From GCA-2733415 sp964608925 (GTDB lineage Bacteria; Bacteroidota; Bacteroidia; Flavobacteriales; Flavobacteriaceae): a stretch of 27,045 nt of DNA. Numbering within the stretch: position 1 is the first letter of the stretch; each line of letters begins with the position of its first letter. The position numbers and the translations under genes are program-made. The DNA is taken from positions 1-27,045 of the forward strand of contig CAZSQD010000009.1 of assembly GCA_964608925.1 (NCBI GenBank), written 5' to 3'. Below, in pieces: positions 8,313 through 15,828 of the stretch. The notes under the pieces are model-generated. The model searched no databases, had not been told where the DNA came from, and saw only the letters and a list, made by a program, of their open reading frames with translations.

Positions 8313-9528
8313 AACACAATCATACCCGTACATTATAGTCTTTTTGTTTTTAGCAATTATGAGCACTACTTTTGGGCAGTCTAAAAAGCAACGTGTATTA
8401 GAAAAACAACGTCAAGAAGTACTTAAAGAGATTAGAGAAATTAACAGTTTACTTTCTTCTACTGCAAAAGAAAAAACCTCTTTATTAACCAAAATTGAAG
8501 ATGTTAATTTAAAAATAAAAGTGCGTCAAAACTTAATACGCATTACCAACAAACAAGCTAATTTATTAACACGAGAAATTAAAAACAATACACAAAATAT
8601 ACATAATTTAGAAACTAATTTAATTGCCCGTAAAAAAGACTACGCCAATGTGGTGGTCAATAGCTACAAGAACAAATCAAAACAAAGTAAATTATTGTTT
8701 CTACTATCTTCAGATAATTTTTTACAAGCCTACAAAAGGTTTAATTACATGAAGCAATACAAAGAGTTTCAAAAAAAATTAGGCGATTCTATTGCTGTAA
8801 AAACCGAAAAACTACACACCTTAAATGCTGCTCTTTTACTACAAAAAGAAGATAAAAATAAACTGGTTATAGAAAACAGTGCCGCTAAAAAAATATTAGT
8901 TACTGAGCAAAAAAATCAGCAAAGTTTAATTACATCACTCCAAAAAGACAGTAAAAAATACAAGAAAATTATTACTAAAAAACAAAAAGAAAGTGATGCT
9001 TTAGAACGCAAAATAGATAAGATTATTCGTGATGCCATTGCTAAATCAAACAAAAAAAGAGGAAAAACAACAAACAAAAAAACCTTTGCTTTAACTGCCG
9101 AGGCTAAAAAGTTAGCCGCCAATTTTGTAGCCAATAAAGGTAAATTACCATGGCCACTAAAAACAGGGCGAGTAAGCAAACGTTTTGGAAAACAACCACA
9201 TCCTGTTTTACCAGGTATTTATACCCATAGTAGCGGTGTGGAAATTACTACTTCTAAAAACAGTGAAGTGCGTGTGGTTTTTAACGGTACCGTTTCTGGA
9301 GTACAAAAAATTAAGGGTAGCACACGTGTGGTATTAATTAACCATGGTAATTATATTACCGTTTATCAAAACCTAAAAAGAGTATTGGTAGAAGTAGGCG
9401 AAAAAGTAAATACAAAAGATGTTATTGGTGTAGTAAGCACCAATAGTATGGGTAAAAACGTACTTAAATTTTGTGTTTATAAGGACAAACAGAAGCTAAA
9501 CCCAAGCAGTTGGGCGTACAAAATGTAA
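8305..9528 (+). CDS. EnvC-like murein hydrolase activator (coiled coil + degenerate LytM/M23 domain)
   Basis: An N-terminal signal peptide (about 1-24, ending FGQ) is followed by a long charged coiled coil (about 25-255) and a C-terminal LytM/M23 domain (about 278-407, beginning LPWPLKTGRVSKRFG). The zinc-peptidase ligands are not conserved. The HxxxD motif is replaced by HSSGVE (His308, Glu313), the usual HxH becomes YQN, and the last His strand reads LKFCVY. It is therefore most likely a non-catalytic activator of amidases, as known for EnvC/NlpD proteins, acting at septal peptidoglycan. The start is TTG at 8305, overlapping the DUF4292 stop (TTGAATAA); the next in-frame Met would delete most of the signal peptide. 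It is the last gene of the operon. Confidence 0.85.
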   Translation: MNKTQSYPYIIVFLFLAIMSTTFGQSKKQRVLEKQRQEVLKEIREINSLLSSTAKEKTSLLTKIEDVNLKIKVRQNLIRITNKQANLLTREIKNNTQNIHNLETNLIARKKDYANVVVNSYKNKSKQSKLLFLLSSDNFLQAYKRFNYMKQYKEFQKKLGDSIAVKTEKLHTLNAALLLQKEDKNKLVIENSAAKKILVTEQKNQQSLITSLQKDSKKYKKIITKKQKESDALERKIDKIIRDAIAKSNKKRGKTTNKKTFALTAEAKKLAANFVANKGKLPWPLKTGRVSKRFGKQPHPVLPGIYTHSSGVEITTSKNSEVRVVFNGTVSGVQKIKGSTRVVLINHGNYITVYQNLKRVLVEVGEKVNTKDVIGVVSTNSMGKNVLKFCVYKDKQKLNPSSWAYKM

Positions 9529-9530
9529 CT

Positions 9531-9567
9531 ATTAGGAAGGAAACGACTGTTACCTTTACTACCTAAT
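9531..9567. terminator. Weak hairpin between convergent 3' ends
   Basis: ATTAGG-AAGG (9531-9540) can pair with CCTT (9553-9556) and CCTAAT (9562-9567), with a TACTA bulge. It sits between the end of the EnvC-like gene and the end of the convergent thioesterase gene. It has no clear T-tract on either strand, so termination here is only a possibility. Confidence 0.3.
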
Positions 9568-9575
9568 ATTAAAAA

Positions 9576-10085
9576 CTACCCTAAAAACAATGCTTTGAGT
9601 TCATCTGCATCTTGAGGGTTCATTTTACCTGCTAAAATTAAACTCAGTTGTTTACGGCGTAACGCACTGTTATAGCGTTCCTTTTCTAAATCAGTTTTGG
9701 GTTCAATTTTAGGCACTTTTACAGGAGTACCTGTTCATCTACCGCTACAAATGTATAAATAGCTTCATTGGCTTTGGTACGCTGTCCAGACTCTCTATCT
9801 TCAATCCAAACATCCATAAAAACCTCCATAGAACTACTAAACGCTCTCGAAATTTTTGCTTCAATAGTAACCACACTACCTACTGGTATTGCTTTATTAA
9901 ACGCTACGTGATTAACGGATGCCGTAACCACAAACGCCTACAATGCCTACGTGCGCAAATACCTGCAGTTCTATCCATACGTGCTAATAGCTCACCACCA
10001 AACATATTATTTAAAGGTTGGTTTCACCTGGTAAAACCAAATCAGTAGCAACAGTAAAAGACTGTTCTGGGAATTTTGTACGCAT
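9576..10085 (-). pseudogene. Acyl-CoA thioesterase (hotdog fold), broken by three 1-nt deletions
   Basis: Reading all three minus-strand frames together recovers a complete hotdog-fold acyl-CoA thioesterase of about 170 residues. It runs from ATG (10085-10083) to TAG (9578-9576): N-terminal LVLPGETN, then NNMFGGELLARMDRTAG and CARRH, the central VTASVNHVAFNKAIPVGS, and the C-terminal LEKERYNSALRRKQLSL with LAGKMNPQDADELK. The frame is lost at three points. After PGETN (about 10033) one C is missing before TTTAAAT. After CARRHCRR (about 9932) one G is missing in TTGTGG. After AVDE (about 9734) one A is missing in GAACAGG. Codons are otherwise intact and conserved. Either the gene died very recently or these are sequencing or assembly indels, since each is a short-run contraction. 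The intact family hydrolyses acyl-CoA to fatty acid and CoA. Confidence 0.8.
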
Positions 10086-10406
10086 CTATTCTATTTTTTT
10101 TGACAAAGGTAAAATGAACTATACTACTACCCTATTTTTTTGGTAGCTAATGTTAGTAATAATCTATTAAAAAAGTTTACGACAGTATTTACTCCTCAAC
10201 CATAAAGGTGTATTGTACTTATTTAATTTTTTAATGTCGTATAAATGAATTGAAATTTTTAACTAAAATTGATGTGGTTTTCTTTTTCGTTAGCAATTAA
10301 ACGGCGTGTTTAAACTCCTAAAACGGTGGCGTTTATGCCTTTTTTAACGTGAGTAGTGAAAGTACGCGCAAATTACTTGGAGGAGGGAACGCCTAAAATA
10401 GGCTAT
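10086..10406. other. Non-coding gap between the thioesterase pseudogene and the groEL terminator
   Basis: I see no convincing ORF, tRNA or insertion sequence here. Contents I can name are the putative -7 element at 10104-10111, an imperfect direct repeat (AAACGGCGTGTTTA near 10300 and AAACGGTGGCGTTTA near 10322), and a small perfect hairpin GCCTA-AAA-TAGGC at 10391-10403. The section 10290-10400 is less AT-rich than the rest of the gap and could hold a small RNA or the remnant of something. Confidence 0.5.
10104..10111 (-). promoter_or_regulatory. Putative Bacteroidota -7 box for the thioesterase gene
   Basis: On the minus strand the bases read TACCTTTG, an exact match to TAnnTTTG, ending about 18 nt before the reconstructed ATG at 10085. 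I see no good TTG at the -33 spacing. The intact-looking promoter supports this having been a working gene until recently. Confidence 0.45.
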
Positions 10407-10443
10407 AAAAAAAGAGCTTACCGTAAACTGATAAACTCTTTTT
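10407..10443 (-). terminator. Intrinsic terminator of groESL
   Basis: In the minus-strand RNA an AAAAAGAG arm (10443-10436) pairs with CTCTTTTT (10416-10409), extended inward by TTTA/TAAG-type pairs with one mismatch. The 3' arm runs straight into a seven-T tract. It lies about 38 bp beyond the groEL stop, the expected place for a terminator. Confidence 0.75.
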
Positions 10444-10480
10444 ATATTTTATAATCCTTTATTTGGCTATCGCCCTACAA

Positions 10481-12109
10481 TTACATCATCCCTGGCATAC
10501 CACCGCCCATTGGAGGCATTGCTGGAGCGTCTTCTTTAATATCTACTAAAGCACACTCAGTTGTTAAAATCATACCGGCAACAGATGCTGCATTTTCTAA
10601 AGCCACACGAGTTACTTTTTTAGGATCTATAATACCTGCTTTAAGCATTTGCACGTATTCATCCGTTTTAGCGTTGTAACCAAAATCACCTTTTCCTTCG
10701 CTTACTTTTGCACAAATTACAGATCCTTCTTTACCTGCATTTTCAGCAATGGTACGTAAAGGTGCTTCTACTGCACGAGAAATAATAGCAATACCTGTTT
10801 CTTCATCGGCATTTTCTGGTTTTACTTTTGCTAATACATTTTTAGCACGTACTAAAGCAACTCCTCCACCGGCAACAATACCTTCTTCAACAGCGGCACG
10901 AGTGGCATGTAAAGCATCATCTACTCTATCTTTTTTCTCTTTCATTTCTACTTCAGAAGCAGCACCTACATATAAAACCGCAACACCTCCCGCTAATTTA
11001 GCCAAACGTTCTTGCAATTTTTCCTTATCATAATCAGAAGTAGAGGTTTCTACTTGCGCTTTTATTTGACTCACACGCATTTTAATGTTTTGCGCATCAC
11101 CTGCTCCATTTACAATAGTGGTATTGTCTTTATCTATGGTAATATTTTCGGCAGTACCTAACAAATCTAAAGTAGCATTTTCAAGTGCAAAACCTCTTTC
11201 TTCAGAAATTACGGTACCGTTAGTTAAAATAGCAATATCCTCTAACATTGCTTTACGGCGATCACCAAAACCTGGTGCTTTTACGGCTGCAATTTTCAAA
11301 CCTCCTCTTAATTTATTAACTACTAAAGTAGATAATGCTTGTCCATCTACATCTTCCGCAATAATTAATAACGGACGCCCTTCTTTAGCAATTGGTTCTA
11401 AGATGGGTAAAATTTCTTGTAAGTTAGAAATCTTTTTATCAATTAATAAGATATATGGATTGTCTAGTTCGGCCACCATTTTATCGGCATCCGTTACAAA
11501 GTAAGGCGATAAAAAACCTCTATCAAATTGCATTCCTTCCACAACATCTACATAGGTATCTGTTCCTTTTGCTTCTTCAACGGTAATTACACCTTCTTTA
11601 CCAACTTTAGCGAAAGCTTTAGCTATTAAGTCGCCAATTACTTCATCATTATTTGCTGATATTGAAGCTACTTGCTTTATTTTACTTGAAGATGATCCTA
11701 CCTCTTCTGCTTGTTTTGCTAAATCAGCAACAATTGCTGTTACTGCTTTATCAATACCACGTTTTAAATCCATCGGGTTTGCTCCTGCAGCAACATTTTT
11801 TAAGCCTTCTTTTACAATTGCTTGCGCCAATACGGTTGCTGTTGTAGTACCATCACCTGCCAAATCATTGGTTTTAGAGGCTACTTCTTTTACCATTTGC
11901 GCACCCATATTTTCTAAAGGATCTGCAAGTTCTATTTCTTTAGCTACGGTAACACCATCTTTGGTTACGGTTGGCCCGCCAAATGCTTTGGAAATGGTTA
12001 CATTACGCCCTTTAGGACCTAAAGTTACTTTTACTGCATTTGCTAATGCATCTACACCACGCTTTAAACCGTCACGTGCTTCTATATCAAATTTTATATC
12101 TTTTGCCAT
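10481..12109 (-). CDS. groEL: 60-kDa chaperonin GroEL
   Basis: GroEL forms the 14-mer double ring that encloses unfolded proteins and folds them with ATP and the GroES lid in the cytoplasm. The product has 542 residues, the normal length. It begins MAKDIKFDIEARDGLKRGVD, has the ATP-site GDGTTTATVLA segment (about residues 86-96) with LGPKGRNV upstream, the apical VEGMQFDRGFLSPYF, the signature AAVEEGIVAGGG, and the Gly-Met-rich GGGMPGMM tail typical of GroEL. It is the second gene of a groES-groEL operon with a 112-bp intercistronic region that holds a G-rich hairpin element. A strong terminator follows. No decay or unusual residues are seen. Confidence 0.99.
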   Translation of the reverse strand: MAKDIKFDIEARDGLKRGVDALANAVKVTLGPKGRNVTISKAFGGPTVTKDGVTVAKEIELADPLENMGAQMVKEVASKTNDLAGDGTTTATVLAQAIVKEGLKNVAAGANPMDLKRGIDKAVTAIVADLAKQAEEVGSSSSKIKQVASISANNDEVIGDLIAKAFAKVGKEGVITVEEAKGTDTYVDVVEGMQFDRGFLSPYFVTDADKMVAELDNPYILLIDKKISNLQEILPILEPIAKEGRPLLIIAEDVDGQALSTLVVNKLRGGLKIAAVKAPGFGDRRKAMLEDIAILTNGTVISEERGFALENATLDLLGTAENITIDKDNTTIVNGAGDAQNIKMRVSQIKAQVETSTSDYDKEKLQERLAKLAGGVAVLYVGAASEVEMKEKKDRVDDALHATRAAVEEGIVAGGGVALVRAKNVLAKVKPENADEETGIAIISRAVEAPLRTIAENAGKEGSVICAKVSEGKGDFGYNAKTDEYVQMLKAGIIDPKKVTRVALENAASVAGMILTTECALVDIKEDAPAMPPMGGGMPGMM

Positions 12110-12187
12110 CGTAAATTTATTTACGCTTCCATGAAAATGGAAGTCTTATGAATTATACTTTTATTTTAATCTGTAATCTTTATCATT

Positions 12188-12214
12188 CCCTCCCTCTGGG
12201 AGGGTTGGGGTGGG
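12188..12214. repeat. G-rich hairpin / quadruplex-prone element between groES and groEL
   Basis: CCCTCCC (12188-12194) and GGGAGGG (12198-12204) form a perfect 7-bp inverted repeat with a TCT loop, followed by TTGGGGTGGG. On the plus strand, 12198-12214 contains four G-runs (GGG-A-GGG-TT-GGGG-T-GGG), fitting the G3+N1-7 quadruplex pattern. This stands out sharply in an AT-rich region. Similar CCTCCC...GGGAGGGGTTGGGG units occur as dispersed intergenic repeats in flavobacteria, from memory. I found no second copy in this window. Because groESL is transcribed from the minus strand, the mRNA carries the C-rich complement and the GGGAGGG/CCCTCCC hairpin. Confidence 0.65.
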
Positions 12215-12221
12215 ATTTTAG

Positions 12222-12497
12222 CTATATTATTGCCAACACGTCACTTTCACGCATAATTAAATAGTCTTCACCTTCTAATTTAAGTTCTGTACCTGCATAT
12301 TTACCATATAACACCGTATCGCCAACTTTTACGGTCATTGGTTCATCTTTTGTTCCGTTTCCTGCCGCTACAATAGTTCCTTTTTGAGGTTTTTCTTTTG
12401 CGGTATCTGGAATAATAATTCCTGATGCTGTTTTGGTTTCTGCTGCTGCAGGAGCAATTACAACTCTATCTGCTAAAGGTTTAATATTTAATGCCAT
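12222..12497 (-). CDS. groES: 10-kDa co-chaperonin GroES
   Basis: GroES is the heptameric lid of the GroEL folding chamber. The 91-residue product has the family start IKPLADRVVIAP, the mobile loop ETKTASGIIIPDTAKEKPQKG (about 20-40) that docks on GroEL, VGDTVLYGKYAGTELKLEGEDYLIMRESDVLAII at the C-terminus, and normal length. It is the first gene of the groESL operon, with its own probable promoter upstream. I see no CIRCE-type inverted repeat (TTAGCACTC-N9-GAGTGCTAA) in the leader, so HrcA control is not evident from this sequence. Confidence 0.98.
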   Translation of the reverse strand: MALNIKPLADRVVIAPAAAETKTASGIIIPDTAKEKPQKGTIVAAGNGTKDEPMTVKVGDTVLYGKYAGTELKLEGEDYLIMRESDVLAII

Positions 12498-12569
12498 TTG
12501 TATCTATTTTAACTTGTTATTTTTATGTTTTTATAGTGTTCAGAAATTATACCATTTTTGAATGGGTGA

Positions 12570-12596
12570 CAAATTTACATAAAACAAAAATGCCAA
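12570..12596 (-). promoter_or_regulatory. Putative groESL promoter
   Basis: The minus strand reads TAAATTTG (12577-12570), an exact TAnnTTTG -7 box. A TTG lies 16 bp upstream (12596-12594), slightly shorter than the usual spacing. The TTG lies inside the 5' arm of the secG terminator hairpin. The predicted transcript would have a leader of about 65 nt before groES. Confidence 0.4.
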
Positions 12597-12617
12597 CTTA
12601 TACAAGTTGGCATTTTT
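12586..12617 (-). terminator. Strong intrinsic terminator after secG
   Basis: AAAAATGCCAACTT (12586-12599) and AAGTTGGCATTTTT (12604-12617) form a perfect 14-bp inverted repeat around a 4-base loop. It has A/T runs on both sides, so it can act on either strand. It lies about 60 bp beyond the secG stop, between secG and the groESL transcription unit. Confidence 0.85.
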
Positions 12618-12678
12618 AATTGTGGGACGATAGTCCAAATATTTATGTATTGATGTAAACACCTTAAAACATATTGTT

Positions 12679-13023
12679 TTATTTATTATCTCCAGTAGTT
12701 GTTGTTGGTACTGGTGTTGCTGGTGTTGTAGAAATTGGTGCTTCAATATTTTGATCATTTGCACCTTCTAATGCTTTTGATGTTGTTCCGTTAGTACCAA
12801 AAATAGTTACGTTAGATAATAATATCAATACTACCATTAGTATTGCTAACCACCACGTACTTTTATCTAAAAAGTCAGTTGTTTTTTGAACGCCTCCAAT
12901 TTGTGCGCCTGCTCCTCCACCAAATGTAGATGCTAAACCGCCACCTTTTGGCTCTTGTACCATTACTACTACAATTAGTAAAACGGCTATAATCATTATT
13001 AGTACTAAAAAGATATTAAACAT
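12679..13023 (-). CDS. secG: Preprotein translocase subunit SecG
   Basis: SecG is the small inner-membrane subunit of SecYEG that assists SecA-driven export. The 114-residue product has two membrane helices (about 2-21 and 52-72) joined by the family's conserved cytoplasmic loop with VQEPKGGGLASTFGGG and the DFLDKSTW motif. A low-complexity Thr/Pro-rich tail (TTPATPVPTTTTGDNK) follows, as is usual in Bacteroidota. It starts 11 bp downstream of the TPR-tailed hypothetical gene and is the last gene of the lptE-secG unit, followed by a strong terminator. Confidence 0.95.
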   Translation of the reverse strand: MFNIFLVLIMIIAVLLIVVVMVQEPKGGGLASTFGGGAGAQIGGVQKTTDFLDKSTWWLAILMVVLILLSNVTIFGTNGTTSKALEGANDQNIEAPISTTPATPVPTTTTGDNK

Positions 13024-13034
13024 GCTGTATGATT

Positions 13035-13862
13035 TTATTTTGTATTATTTTTTTCTAATTTCTCAATATCCGAAATTCGGATTGCAAAGAAACTACTTTT
13101 TTCTGGATATTTCAAGCTTAAAATACGATAAGCTTGCTTTGCTTGTTTATAGTTGTTTTGCGCCAAGTAAACTTTTGCTAAAGTTTCCGTCATTAACTCC
13201 TCCGAATTGAAGCTATTTTGACTTGCTAAATTTTTTAACGATACTACTTTTTTAACAGGTTTTATTTTTGGCTTATTCGTTATAAACTGATCTACAAGCT
13301 CCATTTTTGTAGGTTTTTTAGGTGTTATCAATTTTGAAGAGAGCTCTCTTTTAATAGGTTTTATTGCCGATAAACTTAACCACTCTTGAAAAGAATGGGT
13401 TTCGGTTTTACCAAACGCTAATGGTTTTTCAATTTCTAAATTGTCCGTTAAAACTTGAATATCATTTGCTATTTTTTTTTCCTCAAATAAATCAGAATGC
13501 ACTACTTTTTTATCAAAAACACTGGTTTCTGAAGAAAAAACGATTATTTCAGACGCATCAACCACATCAATAGCCGCTATTTCATCTTGCATTTGCTGTT
13601 GTTTTTCTGAAATAGTTTGCTGGTAAAAAACATCTGAAGTGATATAATCAAACAAAATACTCCTATCAACCGTATGTGTTGCCGTTTGTTTTAACGCATT
13701 ATTGTATTGATAACTGTCTTCGTTTTTCAACCCTTTTAAATACAAAGCTCTTGCCGATTGAAAATAAGGAAACTCCTCCAATATGGCTTTTAACTGGATG
13801 GTTTGCGACTCATTTATATATTGAGGATACTGTAATATGTTAGCAAATTCTACTTTATTCAT
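13035..13862 (-). CDS. Hypothetical protein with C-terminal TPR-like segment
   Basis: The 275-residue protein has no signal peptide. The N-terminal part (about 1-85) is helical with an aromatic-rich segment (LEEFPYFQSARALYLKGLK). The middle is charged and poorly ordered. The C-terminal 60 residues (about 215-265) contain a TPR-like helix pair, ETLAKVYLAQNNYKQAKQAYRILSLKYPEK. I recognise it only as the conserved flavobacterial protein usually lying between lptE and secG, and no function can be stated. It starts 3 bp after the lptE stop and ends 11 bp before secG, so it is cotranscribed with envelope-export genes. Confidence 0.75.
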   Translation of the reverse strand: MNKVEFANILQYPQYINESQTIQLKAILEEFPYFQSARALYLKGLKNEDSYQYNNALKQTATHTVDRSILFDYITSDVFYQQTISEKQQQMQDEIAAIDVVDASEIIVFSSETSVFDKKVVHSDLFEEKKIANDIQVLTDNLEIEKPLAFGKTETHSFQEWLSLSAIKPIKRELSSKLITPKKPTKMELVDQFITNKPKIKPVKKVVSLKNLASQNSFNSEELMTETLAKVYLAQNNYKQAKQAYRILSLKYPEKSSFFAIRISDIEKLEKNNTK

Positions 13863-13865
13863 CTC

Positions 13866-14372
13866 TTACCATTTTGCTAAGGATGCGTTAAAAATATCTT
13901 GAGTAATACGCTCGTAAATTACTTCAACTGCAGTGTCTTTTACAGATCCTACCAATTGCTGTGTTGCTGGGTAATCATAGTAAAAAGTGAATTTTTTTTC
14001 AAAATCATCTTCTTCTTTTGTGCTGTTATAAAACCGCACATTAATATTTATAGTTAACCTATTTTGTGCTGCATTTTGGTTAGCTGTTGTACTCATTGGT
14101 GCAATCGTATAATTTACAATTTCGCCTTCATACACCAAATCGGCGTTAGAATTGGATAACTCTAAATTAGTTTGACCCTGTATTAGATTTTGTAATGCAA
14201 GTGTAAAAGCACGATCTATCCCAGGTTCAATAATGGGTGCGTTATTTTGAAAAAAGTTAACTTGAAATGTTTTGGCACTACCAACATCTCCACCCGTAAA
14301 AGAATAAATACCACAACCTTGAAATACAAGTAATGTAATGACTGATAGTAAAATAGTTTTTATTTGTTTCAT
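13866..14372 (-). CDS. lptE: LPS-assembly lipoprotein LptE
   Basis: LptE plugs the LptD barrel and helps insert LPS into the outer membrane. The 168-residue product has a lipoprotein signal peptide with lipobox VFQGC (Cys20) followed by GIYSFTGG, a hallmark of the Bacteroidota LptE family. It contains IVNYTIAPMSTTANQNAAQ and RLTININVRFYN strands and a C-terminal helix IYERITQDIFNASLAKW. The length is normal. It is the first gene of the lptE-TPR-secG run. A possible -7-like TACTTTTA lies upstream of the ATG in the 75-bp gap after the sigma-54 activator, but without a clear -33 partner. Confidence 0.88.
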   Translation of the reverse strand: MKQIKTILLSVITLLVFQGCGIYSFTGGDVGSAKTFQVNFFQNNAPIIEPGIDRAFTLALQNLIQGQTNLELSNSNADLVYEGEIVNYTIAPMSTTANQNAAQNRLTININVRFYNSTKEEDDFEKKFTFYYDYPATQQLVGSVKDTAVEVIYERITQDIFNASLAKW

Positions 14373-14447
14373 GCTAAACTTTCTTATTGAGGGTTTAAAA
14401 GTACATTTTTATTGGTAATGTAATGTTATTTTTAACTGATTTTATAT

Positions 14448-15704
14448 TTACAAATCAAACTGCTTTATTTTACGATATAAAGTACGTTCAGAAATACCTA
14501 ATTCTTTAGCTGCTAATTTTCGTTTGCCTTTATTTTTTTCTAATGATTTTTTAATGAGCTCCAATTCCTTTTCGTGTATGGACAAGGTTTCTTCTTCAGT
14601 AACATCTTCAATATAGGTATACGTTTCTGAAATAGGTGCTGGTACGAATGCTTCTTGTGGTATTTGCAACACCGCTACAGATTCTTCTTTAGGTTCTGGA
14701 ACAACAACTTCAGTTTCAGGCTTATATATTTTTTGAATTAACGCTTCATTTTCTTGTTGCACTTCTTGGCTATTGCCTTTACGCATCAGCTCCATCGTTA
14801 ATTTTTTCAAATCATTTAAATCGGCTTTCATATCAAACAATACTTTGTATAGTATTTCACGCTCGTTACTAAAATCACTATCAGATTTGGTGTTGCTAAT
14901 TACCGATGGTAAATTATTACCAATATGTGGCAAATAACTCTGTAAAAGTATGGCGTCAATATTTCTATTTTGCTCTAAAACAGATATCTGCTCTGCTACA
15001 TTTCGGAGCTGGCGTATGTTACCATTCCAACGGTATTTTTGTAATAATTGCACTGCACCATCATCTAAGCGGATGGTTGGCATTTTGTATTTTAAAGCAA
15101 AATCCGAAGCAAATTTTCTAAATATTAAATGAATATCATCTTTTCGTTCACGCAGTGGTGGCAATACAATTTCTACGGTACTCAAACGGTAGTATAAATC
15201 TTCTCTAAACTTTCCTTTTTTAATGGCTTCAAACATATTTACGTTGGTTGCAGCCACAATACGCACATTTGTTTTTTGCACTTTGGATGATCCTACTTTT
15301 ATAAACTCACCGTTTTCTATAACACGTAATAAACGTACTTGTGTAGTTAAGGGAAGTTCACCTACTTCATCTAAAAAAATAGTACCACCATCCGCCACTT
15401 CAAAATAACCGCTACGTGCTTGAGTAGCTCCTGTAAAAGCACCTTTTTCATGACCAAACAATTCACTATCAATAGTTCCTTCAGGTATGGCACCACAGTT
15501 TACGGCAATATATTTACCGTGCTTTCTATGTGATAAGGAATGAATTATTTTTGGCACACTTTCCTTACCAACACCACTTTCTCCAGCTACCAATACCGTA
15601 ATATCCGTAGGTGCTACGCGTATTGCTTTTTCTAAAGAACGGTTTAACTTATCATCGTTACCAATAATTCCGAAACGTTGTTTTACTGCTTGTACTGATT
15701 CCAT
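14448..15704 (-). CDS. Sigma-54-dependent transcriptional activator without receiver domain
   Basis: The 418-residue enhancer-binding protein has a AAA+ domain that begins almost at the N-terminus: Walker A GESGVGKE (41-48), the sigma-54 contact loop GAFTGA (88-93) and Walker B GGTIFLDE (Asp112, Glu113). The central domain ends around residue 250. A long linker rich in Glu and Pro (about 270-370) leads to a Fis-type helix-turn-helix (LAAKELGISERTLYRKIKQ) at the C-terminus. It should drive RpoN-dependent promoters by ATP hydrolysis. No phospho-receiver or other sensory domain is visible, so control must be by level, by the linker or by a partner. It lies between miaB and lptE, a conserved place in flavobacteria from memory. 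Targets are unknown; I saw no convincing -24/-12 site in this window. Confidence 0.93.
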   Translation of the reverse strand: MESVQAVKQRFGIIGNDDKLNRSLEKAIRVAPTDITVLVAGESGVGKESVPKIIHSLSHRKHGKYIAVNCGAIPEGTIDSELFGHEKGAFTGATQARSGYFEVADGGTIFLDEVGELPLTTQVRLLRVIENGEFIKVGSSKVQKTNVRIVAATNVNMFEAIKKGKFREDLYYRLSTVEIVLPPLRERKDDIHLIFRKFASDFALKYKMPTIRLDDGAVQLLQKYRWNGNIRQLRNVAEQISVLEQNRNIDAILLQSYLPHIGNNLPSVISNTKSDSDFSNEREILYKVLFDMKADLNDLKKLTMELMRKGNSQEVQQENEALIQKIYKPETEVVVPEPKEESVAVLQIPQEAFVPAPISETYTYIEDVTEEETLSIHEKELELIKKSLEKNKGKRKLAAKELGISERTLYRKIKQFDL

Positions 15705-15828
15705 AAAAAGTCCACTTTAATCCCAAAAAAAGGGGGAATTACTATTGTTAATTGCTAAAATACTTAGCTAAAATTATTTTTTATTAGTCAATATATCCTT
15801 ATTCCTTCATTGAGCTATCACCCCGTGA

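Noticed and set aside
10322..10350. GGCG-TTTA-TGCC followed by six T near the thioesterase-groEL gap, plus-strand terminator-like
   Set aside because: The stem is four pairs including a wobble and no plus-strand gene lies upstream.
10749..12134. Long antisense frames opposite groEL
   Set aside because: They are frame shadows of a strongly conserved GroEL gene with no promoter or family match.
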